From WYZ-LMO2 sp038731605 (GTDB lineage: Archaea; Halobacteriota; Archaeoglobi; Archaeoglobales; Archaeoglobaceae): a DNA stretch of 63,817 bases. Shown piece by piece: positions 50,239-58,792 of this stretch (position 1 is its first letter; the number at the start of each line of letters is the position of its first letter). The DNA is taken from the NCBI GenBank assembly GCA_038731605.1, contig JAVYQP010000007.1:1-63817 (forward strand), written 5' to 3'. The notes under the pieces were generated by a model. The model saw only the letters and a program-made list of their open reading frames with translations. It did no database searches and was not told the origin of the DNA. A program made the translations under genes and the position numbers.

Positions 50239-50696
50239 AAAAAGAGCTCGTGATAAGCAAGATAAAAGAGGGGACTGTGATCGACCACATAAACGCTGGC
50301 AGAGCCTTGCTTGTGCTAAAAATCTTGGGGATTGATGAGAACACGAAGGAAACAGTTTCGCTTGCTTTGAACGTCCCAAGCAAGAAGATGGGGAAGAAGG
50401 ACATAGTAAAGGTTGAGGGTCTATTTATAAGTGAAGAGAAGCTGAACAAGATTGCGCTAATCGCTCCAAATGCTACGATAAATCTGATAAGGGACTACGA
50501 GATCGAAAAGAAATTTAAGGTAAAGCCACCCGAAGTCGTAAAGGGAATTCTAAAGTGTCCAAATAGAATGTGCATCTCCAACGCAAGGGAGCCTGTGGAG
50601 AGCATTTTTTACGTGGCTATGAAGAACAACGAAGTCGTTGCAAAATGCCACTACTGCGGTAGAAAGATCACAGATCTCGCGAAGTTCATCGTGTAA
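50235..50696 (+). CDS. pyrI: Aspartate carbamoyltransferase, regulatory subunit
   Basis: Binds nucleotides and holds the catalytic trimers together. The 153 residues have the allosteric domain (KIKEGTVIDHINAGRALLVL) and the zinc domain with C108, C113, C138 and C141 (CPNRMC, CHYC). The GTG start at 50235 overlaps the pyrB stop and follows GAGGTG. Confidence 0.97.
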   Translation: MKKELVISKIKEGTVIDHINAGRALLVLKILGIDENTKETVSLALNVPSKKMGKKDIVKVEGLFISEEKLNKIALIAPNATINLIRDYEIEKKFKVKPPEVVKGILKCPNRMCISNAREPVESIFYVAMKNNEVVAKCHYCGRKITDLAKFIV

Positions 50697-50705
50697 TAAA
50701 AAAAT

Positions 50706-51020
50706 TTAGGATCGTTTTCTCTCCAAGAAATCGCCGATAATCGTGCCAACGATGAAGAACAGGGCAAAGATCACCGCAATTATTAAAAACGCAATTGTAG
50801 TTCCGATCGTCGCTCCAACCACCGAGACACCTGGGGCAAGGATTCCGATTAGCAAACCAAAGACGACACCGAGGATCACTCCGGCGAGGATACCCTTCTT
50901 CATTATCGCCATTCTGTCCTCTTTTCCAGGTCTAGTGTAGCCGTAAACAATTCCAAGGACCAACAATACCAAGGCTATCCAGAAATCCCAAGCCATGGAG
51001 ATCAAAAAACGAATCGCCAT
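50706..51020 (-). CDS. Small membrane protein
   Basis: About 104 residues from ATG 51020, with 50996 (MAWDFW) as an alternative. Three hydrophobic segments are seen: IALVLLVLGIVYGYT, then a glycine-rich GILAGVILGVVFGLLIGIL and a longer AFLIIAVIFALFFIVGTI. A basic end ERKRS suggests an inside C-terminus. The family and function are unknown. Confidence 0.7.
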   Translation of the reverse strand: MAIRFLISMAWDFWIALVLLVLGIVYGYTRPGKEDRMAIMKKGILAGVILGVVFGLLIGILAPGVSVVGATIGTTIAFLIIAVIFALFFIVGTIIGDFLERKRS

Positions 51021-51074
51021 ATAACCCTTTCCAAGCTTGAAGAAGAAATATATCACTTAGAACAAACATGCGAT

Positions 51075-51773
51075 ATGCAAATTGAACGAAAACTCTTCAA
51101 AAGTCTCGATGGAAAAGACGTCCCAGCGTTCTCTCTGCGAACAAAAAGCGGAAACTCGTTGGTTCTTATACATGGATTTGCTTCTTCGAAGGACGAGATG
51201 CTCGGAATTGCATACAAAATTGCAGAAAAGGGATACGACGTGTTTGCAATCGATCTCCGTGGACATGGAGACAATGAGAACGAGTTCGACGAGAACGTTC
51301 TTGAAGATGTCGAAGGGGTAATTGCAGAGCTTAGAAAAAGCTATGAGAACGTTTTCACATTCGGACACAGTCTTGGGGGTCTGCTGAGCTTAAAAAGTTC
51401 CTCAGACTTTGCTTTTGCGGTGTCTCCGCCCTTGATGGCGAAGGTCGTTTCAGAGGTCGAGTTCATGCTCCTCGTGCATGCCTGCAAAGTTAAGGAGAGA
51501 GGAGAAGCGATCTTCGAGATCCTCAAAAAGCTAAACCCTCCAGAAAGGAGGGAGAAGGCGATCATATTTTACGGGAAAGGCGAATCGGATGCGTTGAAGC
51601 TTATGATAAAAAAGTGGGCTGAAGGGAGAGACGTGAAGATCGTTGAGCTCGAAGATAAGCAAGCGTCGCTACCGCAAACGCAAGTCGACGCAGAAAAGCT
51701 CAAGCTTTACATTCCAAGGTTCGTGAGCCATCAGGCGGTGATCCATTCAAGGAGATTACTCGAGTTTCTTTGA
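51075..51773 (+). CDS. Alpha/beta hydrolase
   Basis: 232-residue esterase/lipase-type fold: oxyanion HGFASSKDE (33-41), DLRGHG, nucleophile S99 in GHSLGG, and a late FYGKGESD and SHQAVIH for the acid and histidine. The substrate is unknown. Its promoter lies in the short gap to the divergent membrane gene. The end overlaps gyrA by 18 bases on the other strand. Confidence 0.85.
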   Translation: MQIERKLFKSLDGKDVPAFSLRTKSGNSLVLIHGFASSKDEMLGIAYKIAEKGYDVFAIDLRGHGDNENEFDENVLEDVEGVIAELRKSYENVFTFGHSLGGLLSLKSSSDFAFAVSPPLMAKVVSEVEFMLLVHACKVKERGEAIFEILKKLNPPERREKAIIFYGKGESDALKLMIKKWAEGRDVKIVELEDKQASLPQTQVDAEKLKLYIPRFVSHQAVIHSRRLLEFL

Positions 51774-54089
51774 GTAAACGAGACCCCTCTTTATTCCCCT
51801 CCTGCTCAGCACAACGCCAGAGGAGTTGCGATGCTGTACTGGAACATCTTCGAGGTTCATCCTCACGCAGTATCCATCCCTGCTCAGCAGAAATAGATCT
51901 CCTGAACCACAGATCTCTGCAAACGCTACTTTTCCAGTTTTCTCTGTCACCTTGTAACCCACAACTCCCTTTGCTCCACGGTTCATAGTTCTGAACTCAG
52001 AAATGTTGCATCTCTTACCATAACCATTTTCGCTTGCGATCAAGAGCTCATTGCCATTCCCAGATGCTACGAATGCTATGGTGTCGTTTTCACGCAAACT
52101 CATTGCAATCACTCCCTTTGAACTTCTCGAATAGAGCGGAATCTTCTCTGCGTTTACTCTCAGCACGTAGCCATTTGAAGTGATCAGAAATACATCGTCG
52201 CCTTTAAGCAAATCCGCAAAAGCTATTTTTTCGGTTGAAGCTATGATTCCAGCTCTTTTTGCGTTCTTGAATTCTTCAAGCGAGACTCTCTTGATATGAC
52301 CTTTTTCCGTCACAATGATCGCAAAGCCCTCGAAATCTCGAACTCCAAACGCTGAGACTATTTTTTCATTTTCAAGCCTTATAAATTTTTTCAGCGAGAC
52401 GCCATTTGCAGTTCTATCGAGCTTTGGAATCTCTTCTACGTCAACCCAAAAGGCTCTTCCGCTGTCTGTAAATATCAGGATCTTTTCATCGCTCCTGCAA
52501 GTTTTAAAAACCGCAATCTCGTCGTTTTCGTCGAGTTGCGTTGCTATAACCCCAACTCCTCCTCTCTCCTGTTTCTTGAACGCACTGAAGTCGACTCTCT
52601 TAGCAAATCCCGCTGAAGTCATGATTAAAATCGTCTCCTCAACTTCCCTGAAATCCTCGGCCTTTGCGACGATCCTCGTTCTTCTGCTGTCACCATACTG
52701 CTCCTTTATTTCCTTCATCTCCTTAACTACGATCTCATCGATCTTCTTCGGATCTGAGAGGATTTGCTCCATCTCGTTCACACTTTTAACGAGCTCTGCG
52801 TGTTCAGCGATCAAGGCTTCGATTTCAAGGCTTGTCAGCTTCTGTAGTCTCGTCTGGAGGATCGCCTCAGCTTGGGCTTCGCTGAGGTTGAATTTTTCCA
52901 TCAACGACTTCTTAGCCTCCGAAGGCGATTTTGAAGTCCTTATGATTGTAATTGCTTCATCGAGGTTCTCGATCGCTATCTTAAGCCCTTCAACGATGTG
53001 CAGTCTTTCCTTCGCCTTCTTGAGCTCGTGCGAAATTCTTCGCTTTGTAACGTCTCTCCTATGATCAACGAAGCATTGTATAAGCTCGAGGAGGTTCATA
53101 ACCTTTGGTTCGCTGTTGTGCAACGCGAGCAAGATGATTCCAAAAGTCGTTTCGAGATTTGTGTGAGTGTAAAGCTTTCTAAGAGCTGAGTTCGCAGAAC
53201 CTTTCAGCTCGATCACGATTCTTATACCTTCTCTGTCCGATTCGTCTCTGATCGTCTTGACTTCTTCCATCTTTCCCTCTTTGACCAACTCTGCAATGCT
53301 CTCGATCAATCGAGCCTTGTTCACCATGTATGGAATCTCTTTTATCACAATGCGATCTTTCTCAACCTCGACCGTCCCACGGACGATGATTTTTCCTCTT
53401 CCAGTCTTGTAAGCCTCTTCAATACCCTCTGTTCCAACTATTTCTCCACCAGTTGGAAAGTCTGGACCTTTTATAAATTTAATTAAATCTTCAACCTTGG
53501 CATCTGGATTTTCAATGCAAAAGATCACAGCATCGCAAACTTCTGCGAGGTTGTGAGGAGGAATATTTGTGGCCATCCCAACTGCAATACCGCTTGAACC
53601 GTTTACAAGCAGATTTGGAATCTTCGAGGGTAGCACGAGCGGCTCTCTTAACGTTGCGTCGAAGTTTGGCATGAAGTCGACGGTCTCTTTTTCGATGTCT
53701 GCAAGCATCTCTTCGGCTATTTTCGCAAGCCTCGCCTCAGTGTAGCGCATCGCAGCAGGTGGATCACCGTCGATGCTCCCAAAATTTCCTTGCCCCTCGA
53801 TCAACGGATATCGCATCGTGAAATCTTGCGCTAGTCGAACAAGCGCATCATAAACCGCAGCATCGCCGTGTGGGTGATACTTACCAAGGACTTCTCCAAC
53901 GATTCTCGCACACTTCCTAAAGGGCTTATCGCTGCGAAGCCCCATTTCGTGCATTGCGTAAAGAATCCTTCTCTGCACAGGCTTTAGACCATCACGAGCG
54001 TCTGGCAAAGCTCTCCCTACGATCACACTCATCGCGTAATCGATATAAGAGCTCTTCAACTCCTCTCCGATGTCCCTGATTATCTCCAC
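51756..54089 (-). CDS. gyrA: DNA gyrase subunit A
   Basis: Breakage-reunion subunit of gyrase, which introduces negative supercoils. The 777 residues show SYIDYAMSVIVGRALPDARDGL, PHGDAAVYDALVRLAQDF and the catalytic tyrosine Y116 (AAMRYTEARL). The C-terminal beta-pinwheel has a degenerate GyrA box QERGGVG. It starts at GTG 54089. Gyrase in Archaeoglobales was acquired from bacteria. gyrB is not in the window. Its promoter shares a palindromic TATA box with the divergent gene. Confidence 0.96.
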   Translation of the reverse strand: MEIIRDIGEELKSSYIDYAMSVIVGRALPDARDGLKPVQRRILYAMHEMGLRSDKPFRKCARIVGEVLGKYHPHGDAAVYDALVRLAQDFTMRYPLIEGQGNFGSIDGDPPAAMRYTEARLAKIAEEMLADIEKETVDFMPNFDATLREPLVLPSKIPNLLVNGSSGIAVGMATNIPPHNLAEVCDAVIFCIENPDAKVEDLIKFIKGPDFPTGGEIVGTEGIEEAYKTGRGKIIVRGTVEVEKDRIVIKEIPYMVNKARLIESIAELVKEGKMEEVKTIRDESDREGIRIVIELKGSANSALRKLYTHTNLETTFGIILLALHNSEPKVMNLLELIQCFVDHRRDVTKRRISHELKKAKERLHIVEGLKIAIENLDEAITIIRTSKSPSEAKKSLMEKFNLSEAQAEAILQTRLQKLTSLEIEALIAEHAELVKSVNEMEQILSDPKKIDEIVVKEMKEIKEQYGDSRRTRIVAKAEDFREVEETILIMTSAGFAKRVDFSAFKKQERGGVGVIATQLDENDEIAVFKTCRSDEKILIFTDSGRAFWVDVEEIPKLDRTANGVSLKKFIRLENEKIVSAFGVRDFEGFAIIVTEKGHIKRVSLEEFKNAKRAGIIASTEKIAFADLLKGDDVFLITSNGYVLRVNAEKIPLYSRSSKGVIAMSLRENDTIAFVASGNGNELLIASENGYGKRCNISEFRTMNRGAKGVVGYKVTEKTGKVAFAEICGSGDLFLLSRDGYCVRMNLEDVPVQHRNSSGVVLSRRGIKRGLVYSKKLE

Positions 54090-54137
54090 AAAAGAACTTG
54101 GCTGGAAAGATTTAAATGGGTTCCCCTGACTTCATGC
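54090..54137. promoter_or_regulatory. Shared bidirectional TATA box, gyrA / RsbRD-like gene
   Basis: The palindrome ATTTAAAT at 54110-54117 lies exactly 21 bases from the gyrA start codon (54089) and 21 bases from the divergent ATG (54138). One symmetric box could start leaderless transcripts both ways. Confidence 0.55.
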
Positions 54138-54605
54138 ATGGATGAAAAAATTGGCATGATCGTGGAGCGAACGGTTAAAAAGATTCTTTCCCCTTATCCA
54201 ATCCCTCCCGCAATAGAAGTTGTGAACTACGTGAACGAAGCTGTGTCCAAGATCGTGAATGGGATTGTGGAGAGATATCAAAACAAAGATGCGAATTTCG
54301 ACGATGCGATCGAAGACCTAATGCGTTACTTGGCAACGGACAGAAACTTCTCCCCAAGCGAAAGCCTTAGGATCTTGGGCGACTTAAAGAAGGAGATGAG
54401 AAAAGAGTTTCATCTCAACGAGAATGAGACGATTAAACTCTACGAAATCGTAGACGAAGTTCTCTACAAAGCCTTCGAGTTTTACTACAGCTGCAGGGCA
54501 AAGATTTTCGAGCTCAGGCTAAAGGAGAAGGACAGAGATCTGGAGATCATGCGTAGGATAATAGAGTTCTCGAACATCGCAGGCGAAGAGTTTCGAAAAG
54601 ATTAA
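54138..54605 (+). CDS. RsbRD N-terminal-like helical protein
   Basis: 155 residues, nearly all helical. The stretch DAIEDLMRYLATDRNFSPSE followed by RILGDLKKEM resembles the non-heme-globin-like RsbRD N-terminal domain found in bacterial stressosome and some redox-signalling proteins. No STAS or kinase domain follows. The C-terminal third is a charged helix (CRAKIFELRLKEKDRDLEIM). It probably acts as a small sensor or adaptor. The ligand is unknown. Confidence 0.65.
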   Translation: MDEKIGMIVERTVKKILSPYPIPPAIEVVNYVNEAVSKIVNGIVERYQNKDANFDDAIEDLMRYLATDRNFSPSESLRILGDLKKEMRKEFHLNENETIKLYEIVDEVLYKAFEFYYSCRAKIFELRLKEKDRDLEIMRRIIEFSNIAGEEFRKD

Positions 54606-54628
54606 TAAGTCTTTGGATTTCTTTCAGC

Positions 54629-55525
54629 ATGAAGCACTTGATCTCGATCTCAGATCTGAGCCCAGAGGAGCTCCTCTCAATCCTCGAGCTTGCAGAAAGG
54701 CTGAAAGAAGAACGCAAAAAAGGGATTTTCAAAGAGCTATTGAAAAATAAAACTCTTGCGATGATATTCGAATTGCCCTCGACAAGGACTCGTGTATCGT
54801 TCGAGGTTGCGATGCTCGAACTCGGCGGTAATGCGCTTTACTTGAACTGGAACGACCTACAACTTGGCAGAGGGGAGCCGATAAAGGATACTGCGAGAGT
54901 TATGAGTAGATACGTGCACGCTGTTATGATGCGTGTCCGAAGGCATGAGACGATAGAGGAGTTTGCGAGGTTTTCGTCGATTCCTGTGATCAACGGACTC
55001 AGCAATCTCGAGCATCCTTGCCAGATAATCGCAGATCTGCTCACGATAAAGGAGAAGAAGGGACTAAACGGGATCAAGATAGCTTGGGTCGGCGATGGAA
55101 ATAACGTCTGCAACTCGCTCATTTTAGCCTCGACGATGTTGGGAATAGAGATTTCAGTTGCCTGCCCAGAGGGTTTCGAGCCAAATCCCGAGATCCTAAG
55201 AAAAGCCAAGAGCTTCAGGGAAGTTAAGATTCTCAGAGACCCAAAGGATGCCGTCAAAGATGCGGACGTTATCTACACGGACGTCTGGGCGTCGATGGGG
55301 CAAGAAGCGGAGAGAGAAAGAAGGTTAAAGGTCTTCAGGAACTACCAAGTGAACGAGGAGCTTGTCTCGATTGCAAAAGATGCGATTGTCATGCACTGCT
55401 TACCAGCGCATCGTGGGGAAGAGATAACAGACGAAGTTATTGAAAGTGAAAGAAGCGTTGTCTTCGATCAGGCTGAGAACAGACTGCATGCGCAAAAAGC
55501 GATCTTGTTAAAGCTCATTTCTTGA
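54629..55525 (+). CDS. argF: Ornithine carbamoyltransferase
   Basis: Makes citrulline from ornithine and carbamoyl phosphate. The 298 residues carry FELPSTRTRVSFE, HPCQIIADLLTI, DVWASMGQE and the ornithine-type HCLPAHRGEEI, which separates it from PyrB. The end overlaps the convergent acetyltransferase gene by 11 bases. argH is 3 kb away. Confidence 0.96.
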   Translation: MKHLISISDLSPEELLSILELAERLKEERKKGIFKELLKNKTLAMIFELPSTRTRVSFEVAMLELGGNALYLNWNDLQLGRGEPIKDTARVMSRYVHAVMMRVRRHETIEEFARFSSIPVINGLSNLEHPCQIIADLLTIKEKKGLNGIKIAWVGDGNNVCNSLILASTMLGIEISVACPEGFEPNPEILRKAKSFREVKILRDPKDAVKDADVIYTDVWASMGQEAERERRLKVFRNYQVNEELVSIAKDAIVMHCLPAHRGEEITDEVIESERSVVFDQAENRLHAQKAILLKLIS

Positions 55526-56021
55526 GCGGGAGATACATGTCGAACTCGTGATATGGTGCGACGACTTCGAATCCGAGTTTTTTATAAACGTGTATAGCTC
55601 TCGTATTCGTCCTCTCGGTTACGAGCGTTATTCCATCAAATCCAGCTCTTTTGCAGTATTCGATGATAAGCTTCATCATCTCCTGCCCTAAGCCTCTGTT
55701 CTGGTAATTTTGATGGACAAATATCGTGAGATCGACACGATTTTTGTCGTCTGGGACTATTACGAGGTGCCCGACGATTTTCCCGCCCTTCTCTGCGACG
55801 ATCGCAAATCCATTTTTAGCAAGGTAGTCTATCCAAGTTTCGATCCCACTTTTCGTCAGCGGTGGCAAGCCAAGGCATCGATAATCGGGATCGTAGTTCT
55901 CATACATCTCGATCAAAGCTTCACGATCTTTTTCGTGATCGTATTGCCTAACCAATATCTCTTCTCCCGTTTTGTCCTTCACGATCCTCGCCTGAAAAGA
56001 CGGGAACAGCACTGTTGCCAT
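55515..56021 (-). CDS. GNAT-family N-acetyltransferase
   Basis: 168 residues with one GNAT domain: ILVRQYDHEKDREALIEMY at the start, VDLTIFVHQNYQNRGLGQEM as acetyl-CoA loop, and AIHVYKKLGFEV near the end. The acceptor is unknown. Archaeal GNAT proteins of this kind acetylate proteins, amines or amino acids. Next to argF an arginine-pathway role is conceivable but not supported by sequence. Confidence 0.87.
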   Translation of the reverse strand: MATVLFPSFQARIVKDKTGEEILVRQYDHEKDREALIEMYENYDPDYRCLGLPPLTKSGIETWIDYLAKNGFAIVAEKGGKIVGHLVIVPDDKNRVDLTIFVHQNYQNRGLGQEMMKLIIEYCKRAGFDGITLVTERTNTRAIHVYKKLGFEVVAPYHEFDMYLPLKK

Positions 56022-56123
56022 TGAATTAAATTTTGTTTTCGGAGTTTAAAATTTTTTGCGGTATATTAATCCTAATATTGTGATCTATGCGTTAAAATCG
56101 CTCAAGCTTAAAAATCAAGCATT

Positions 56124-56140
56124 TTGATAAAACTTATCAA
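56124..56140 (-). terminator. Terminator-like hairpin at the gatD stop
   Basis: TTGATAA-GTT-TTATCAA is a perfect seven-base-pair palindrome on the minus strand that includes the gatD stop codon. It is followed by a T-rich stretch (GATTTTT, about 56116-56110). It could terminate the four-gene operon. Confidence 0.4.
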
Positions 56141-57354
56141 TAAACGCTCCTACCCTCGATCTCTCCGACGAGATTCTTCTTCACGAGTTCTTTCGCAGTT
56201 TCTAAGTCGTAGTTGCCGAGTAAAAACATTAGCTTAACAAGCGCAGTCTCCGGGAGCATGTCTTCGCCCTCTATTACTCCGACTTTCAGCAAATCTCTAC
56301 CGGTGTCGTAGACACGATCGCAGACTCTACCAAAAAGGCACTGCGAGGTCATGACCACCAACGAGTCTTCGCAAATTCTTTTCAGAGTTTCAATCCAATC
56401 CGTCGAAACGTGCCCCAAGCCTGTGCCTTCGATGACGAAACCACGGTAACCCTTTGAATGGAAGAACTCCAAAACGTCGGCGCTTAGCCCGGGGAAGAAT
56501 TTTATGAGAGCAACTCTTTCCTCAAGCTTATCTTTGAGCTCAAGCTTTCTTTCTCCACGCTTAAATCGCCAAGAGAGCCACTCGATTTCTAAGGATGGGT
56601 AATTTATCCTTGCAACTGGCTTTGCGTTTATCGATTGAAAGGCATCCCTTCGAGACGTGTGCATCTTCCTAACCTTAACACCACGATGCGCATAGCAGAA
56701 GTCGTCGCTCGTCGAGCCGTGCATGCAAACCAAAACCTCGCCAACATCGCTAACGCTGAGTTTCGCTGAACAAAGAAGGTTCATCGTGGCGTCGCTACTT
56801 GGGCGATCGCTACTTCTTTGTGCTCCAACGAAAACAACTGGTTTCGGAGTTGAGAGCATAAAAGCAAGGGCTGAAGCTGAGTAGTGCATCGTGTCAGTGC
56901 CATGCGTAACGATGACACCTTCATAGCTTTTGAGCGATTCGTAAACTCTACGTGCAAGCTCTATCCAATAAGCGGGTTTCATGTTTTCACTCAGAATGTT
57001 GTAAACGAGCTCTGCAGAAACGTTGCAGATCTCCGCAATCTCCGGAACTTCCGAAGCTATTTCCTCAGCGGTGAATTGGCTCGTAACAGCACCGGTTCTG
57101 TAGTCAACTTTGCTCGCTATTGTGCCCCCGGTGGAGATTATTTTGACGTCAGGCAAACCTTCTCTTCTCAAGAGCTCTCGCTTTACTTCGACTTTTTCAA
57201 GCTCTCCAAGAACTTCGAGGAGCTCGTATTCGACGAAACCAACGTTGTATCCGTTGTCGAGCTTTAAGACCAAGTTGCCAGTGAAGCTCGGCATCACAAT
57301 ACCTTCGAATATCTTTCCCTTAGCCCTAATCCTAACCCTTTTCCCAGTTAACAC
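56137..57354 (-). CDS. gatD: Glutamyl-tRNA(Gln) amidotransferase subunit D
   Basis: Asparaginase-like glutaminase that supplies ammonia to GatE to make Gln-tRNA(Gln) in archaea. I choose the GTG at 57354 (405 residues) because GGAGGGG lies six bases upstream; the GTG at 57384 has no ribosome binding site. N-terminal small barrel GKRVRIRAKGKIFEG is followed by the asparaginase motifs IISTGGTIAS and VIVTHGTDTMHYSA (catalytic Thr, Asp, Lys set) and VFVGAQRSSDRPSSD. gatE is not in the window. It overlaps argH by 23 bases. Confidence 0.94.
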   Translation of the reverse strand: MLTGKRVRIRAKGKIFEGIVMPSFTGNLVLKLDNGYNVGFVEYELLEVLGELEKVEVKRELLRREGLPDVKIISTGGTIASKVDYRTGAVTSQFTAEEIASEVPEIAEICNVSAELVYNILSENMKPAYWIELARRVYESLKSYEGVIVTHGTDTMHYSASALAFMLSTPKPVVFVGAQRSSDRPSSDATMNLLCSAKLSVSDVGEVLVCMHGSTSDDFCYAHRGVKVRKMHTSRRDAFQSINAKPVARINYPSLEIEWLSWRFKRGERKLELKDKLEERVALIKFFPGLSADVLEFFHSKGYRGFVIEGTGLGHVSTDWIETLKRICEDSLVVMTSQCLFGRVCDRVYDTGRDLLKVGVIEGEDMLPETALVKLMFLLGNYDLETAKELVKKNLVGEIEGRSVY

Positions 57355-58792
57355 GAAAAACCCCTCCGATTTTTTCAACTTCACTCTCCAACAATCCCAG
57401 CCTTGCTTTGATCCTTTTCTTTACCCGCAAAACTTCCCTTCTATGCTTCAAAATCTTTTCTTTTCGAACCCCTATCATTCTCGCAACCTCTTCTTTCGAA
57501 GTTCCGCCAACGATCTTCCTCCTCTCAACCGCTTTCTTTACGTCTATTGCATCCAAAAGTTTCGATTCATCAAGCTTGATCTCGTAACCGAATTCTCTTG
57601 CGATCTCCTCGACGCTTTCAGCTGTAACATCGAATCCCTTCGAAACTAATCGAGCAACGATCTTATGCGCATCTCTAAAAGGAACTCTGAAGTCCCTGAC
57701 GAGCATGTCTGCGATTTCAGTTGCAATCGAAAAACCTTCAATCGCCTTAGCTTCCAAAACTTCTTTGTTGAACCTCAACCCCTTAAGCATACCGTTCAAA
57801 ACTCTGAGCGAAGCTTGCGTTGCCTTTAAGGTCTCGTAGAGAATTGCGTTCATCTCCTGAAAGTCCCTGTTGTAGCTGAACGGCAGTCCCTTGTAAATCG
57901 ACATCGCAGAAGTTAGGCTACCGATCATTTTTCCAGCTTTTGCTCTGAGAAGCTCAGCGACATCTGGGTTCTTTTTTTGTGGCATGATGGAAGAAGTAGA
58001 GGAAAACTCCTCCGGAATGTCGACGAAGCGGAGAGTTGAGAAGATTATTAGCTCCTCAGCGATCCTCGAGACGTTCGTCATGAGCATTGCACAGCTGAAG
58101 ATCGCTTCTATCAGAAAATCCCTCGTAGAGACTGCGAACTCGCTGTGCTCTAAAACGCCGTCAAAGCCGAGGAGTTTTGCAACGAAGCCACGATCCAAGT
58201 TGTAGCTCGTAGATGCAAACGCAGAGGCGCCGAGCGGGCATAGGTTCGACCTCTTGAAGGCTTCGATAACTCTTTCGAGATCCTTTTCAAGAAGCTCGTA
58301 GTAAGTTAGCAGATGGTGCGAAAGCCTTGTGGGCTGGGCGAATTGGAGATGCGTAAACCCCGGCATGATTGCGTCGTTTTTCTCAGCTAAATCCAAGATC
58401 GTCGCTTGAACCTCTAAAATGTTCTCAGCAATCCTGAGCAGATTGTCCCTTGCGAACAACCTAAGACAAGTCGCAACCTCGTCGTTCCTCGATCTTCCCG
58501 TGTGCATCCTTTTTCCTTCCTTCGTGATCTCCGTAACCTTTGCCTCGATTGCCTCATGGATGTCCTCGAACTCTCTACTGTAGCCCTCTTTTAGAACCTT
58601 AGCCAGCGCATTTACTATCTCGACCGCTTCCCGGCTTGTGAGATAGCCACCTTTGTGCAGGCAAAGGACGTGCGCAACGTCTACGAGGATGTCGTAGTAA
58701 AATATGTTCGGATCGTGTTCCATTGAGCTCGTGAACTCCAGCGCTTCCTTATCCATTTCCTTTAGCCTTTCTTTCCTGAACATCAAACCCAT
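57332..58792 (-). CDS. argH: Argininosuccinate lyase
   Basis: Last step of arginine synthesis. The 486 residues show the superfamily loop SSIMPQKKNPDV, TGRSRNDEVAT and PGFTHLQFAQPT. A C-terminal basic extension of about 25 residues overlaps the gatD start. I take ATG 58792; ATG 58783, formed by the moaE stop (TGATG), is an equal alternative. It is the third gene of a four-gene overlapping operon. Confidence 0.95.
   Translation of the reverse strand: MGLMFRKERLKEMDKEALEFTSSMEHDPNIFYYDILVDVAHVLCLHKGGYLTSREAVEIVNALAKVLKEGYSREFEDIHEAIEAKVTEITKEGKRMHTGRSRNDEVATCLRLFARDNLLRIAENILEVQATILDLAEKNDAIMPGFTHLQFAQPTRLSHHLLTYYELLEKDLERVIEAFKRSNLCPLGASAFASTSYNLDRGFVAKLLGFDGVLEHSEFAVSTRDFLIEAIFSCAMLMTNVSRIAEELIIFSTLRFVDIPEEFSSTSSIMPQKKNPDVAELLRAKAGKMIGSLTSAMSIYKGLPFSYNRDFQEMNAILYETLKATQASLRVLNGMLKGLRFNKEVLEAKAIEGFSIATEIADMLVRDFRVPFRDAHKIVARLVSKGFDVTAESVEEIAREFGYEIKLDESKLLDAIDVKKAVERRKIVGGTSKEEVARMIGVRKEKILKHRREVLRVKKRIKARLGLLESEVEKIGGVFRVNWEKG

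Noticed and set aside
52315..53064. Plus-strand open frame of 249 codons
   Set aside because: It is antisense to gyrA and has the Ser/Leu/Phe bias of a shadow frame.
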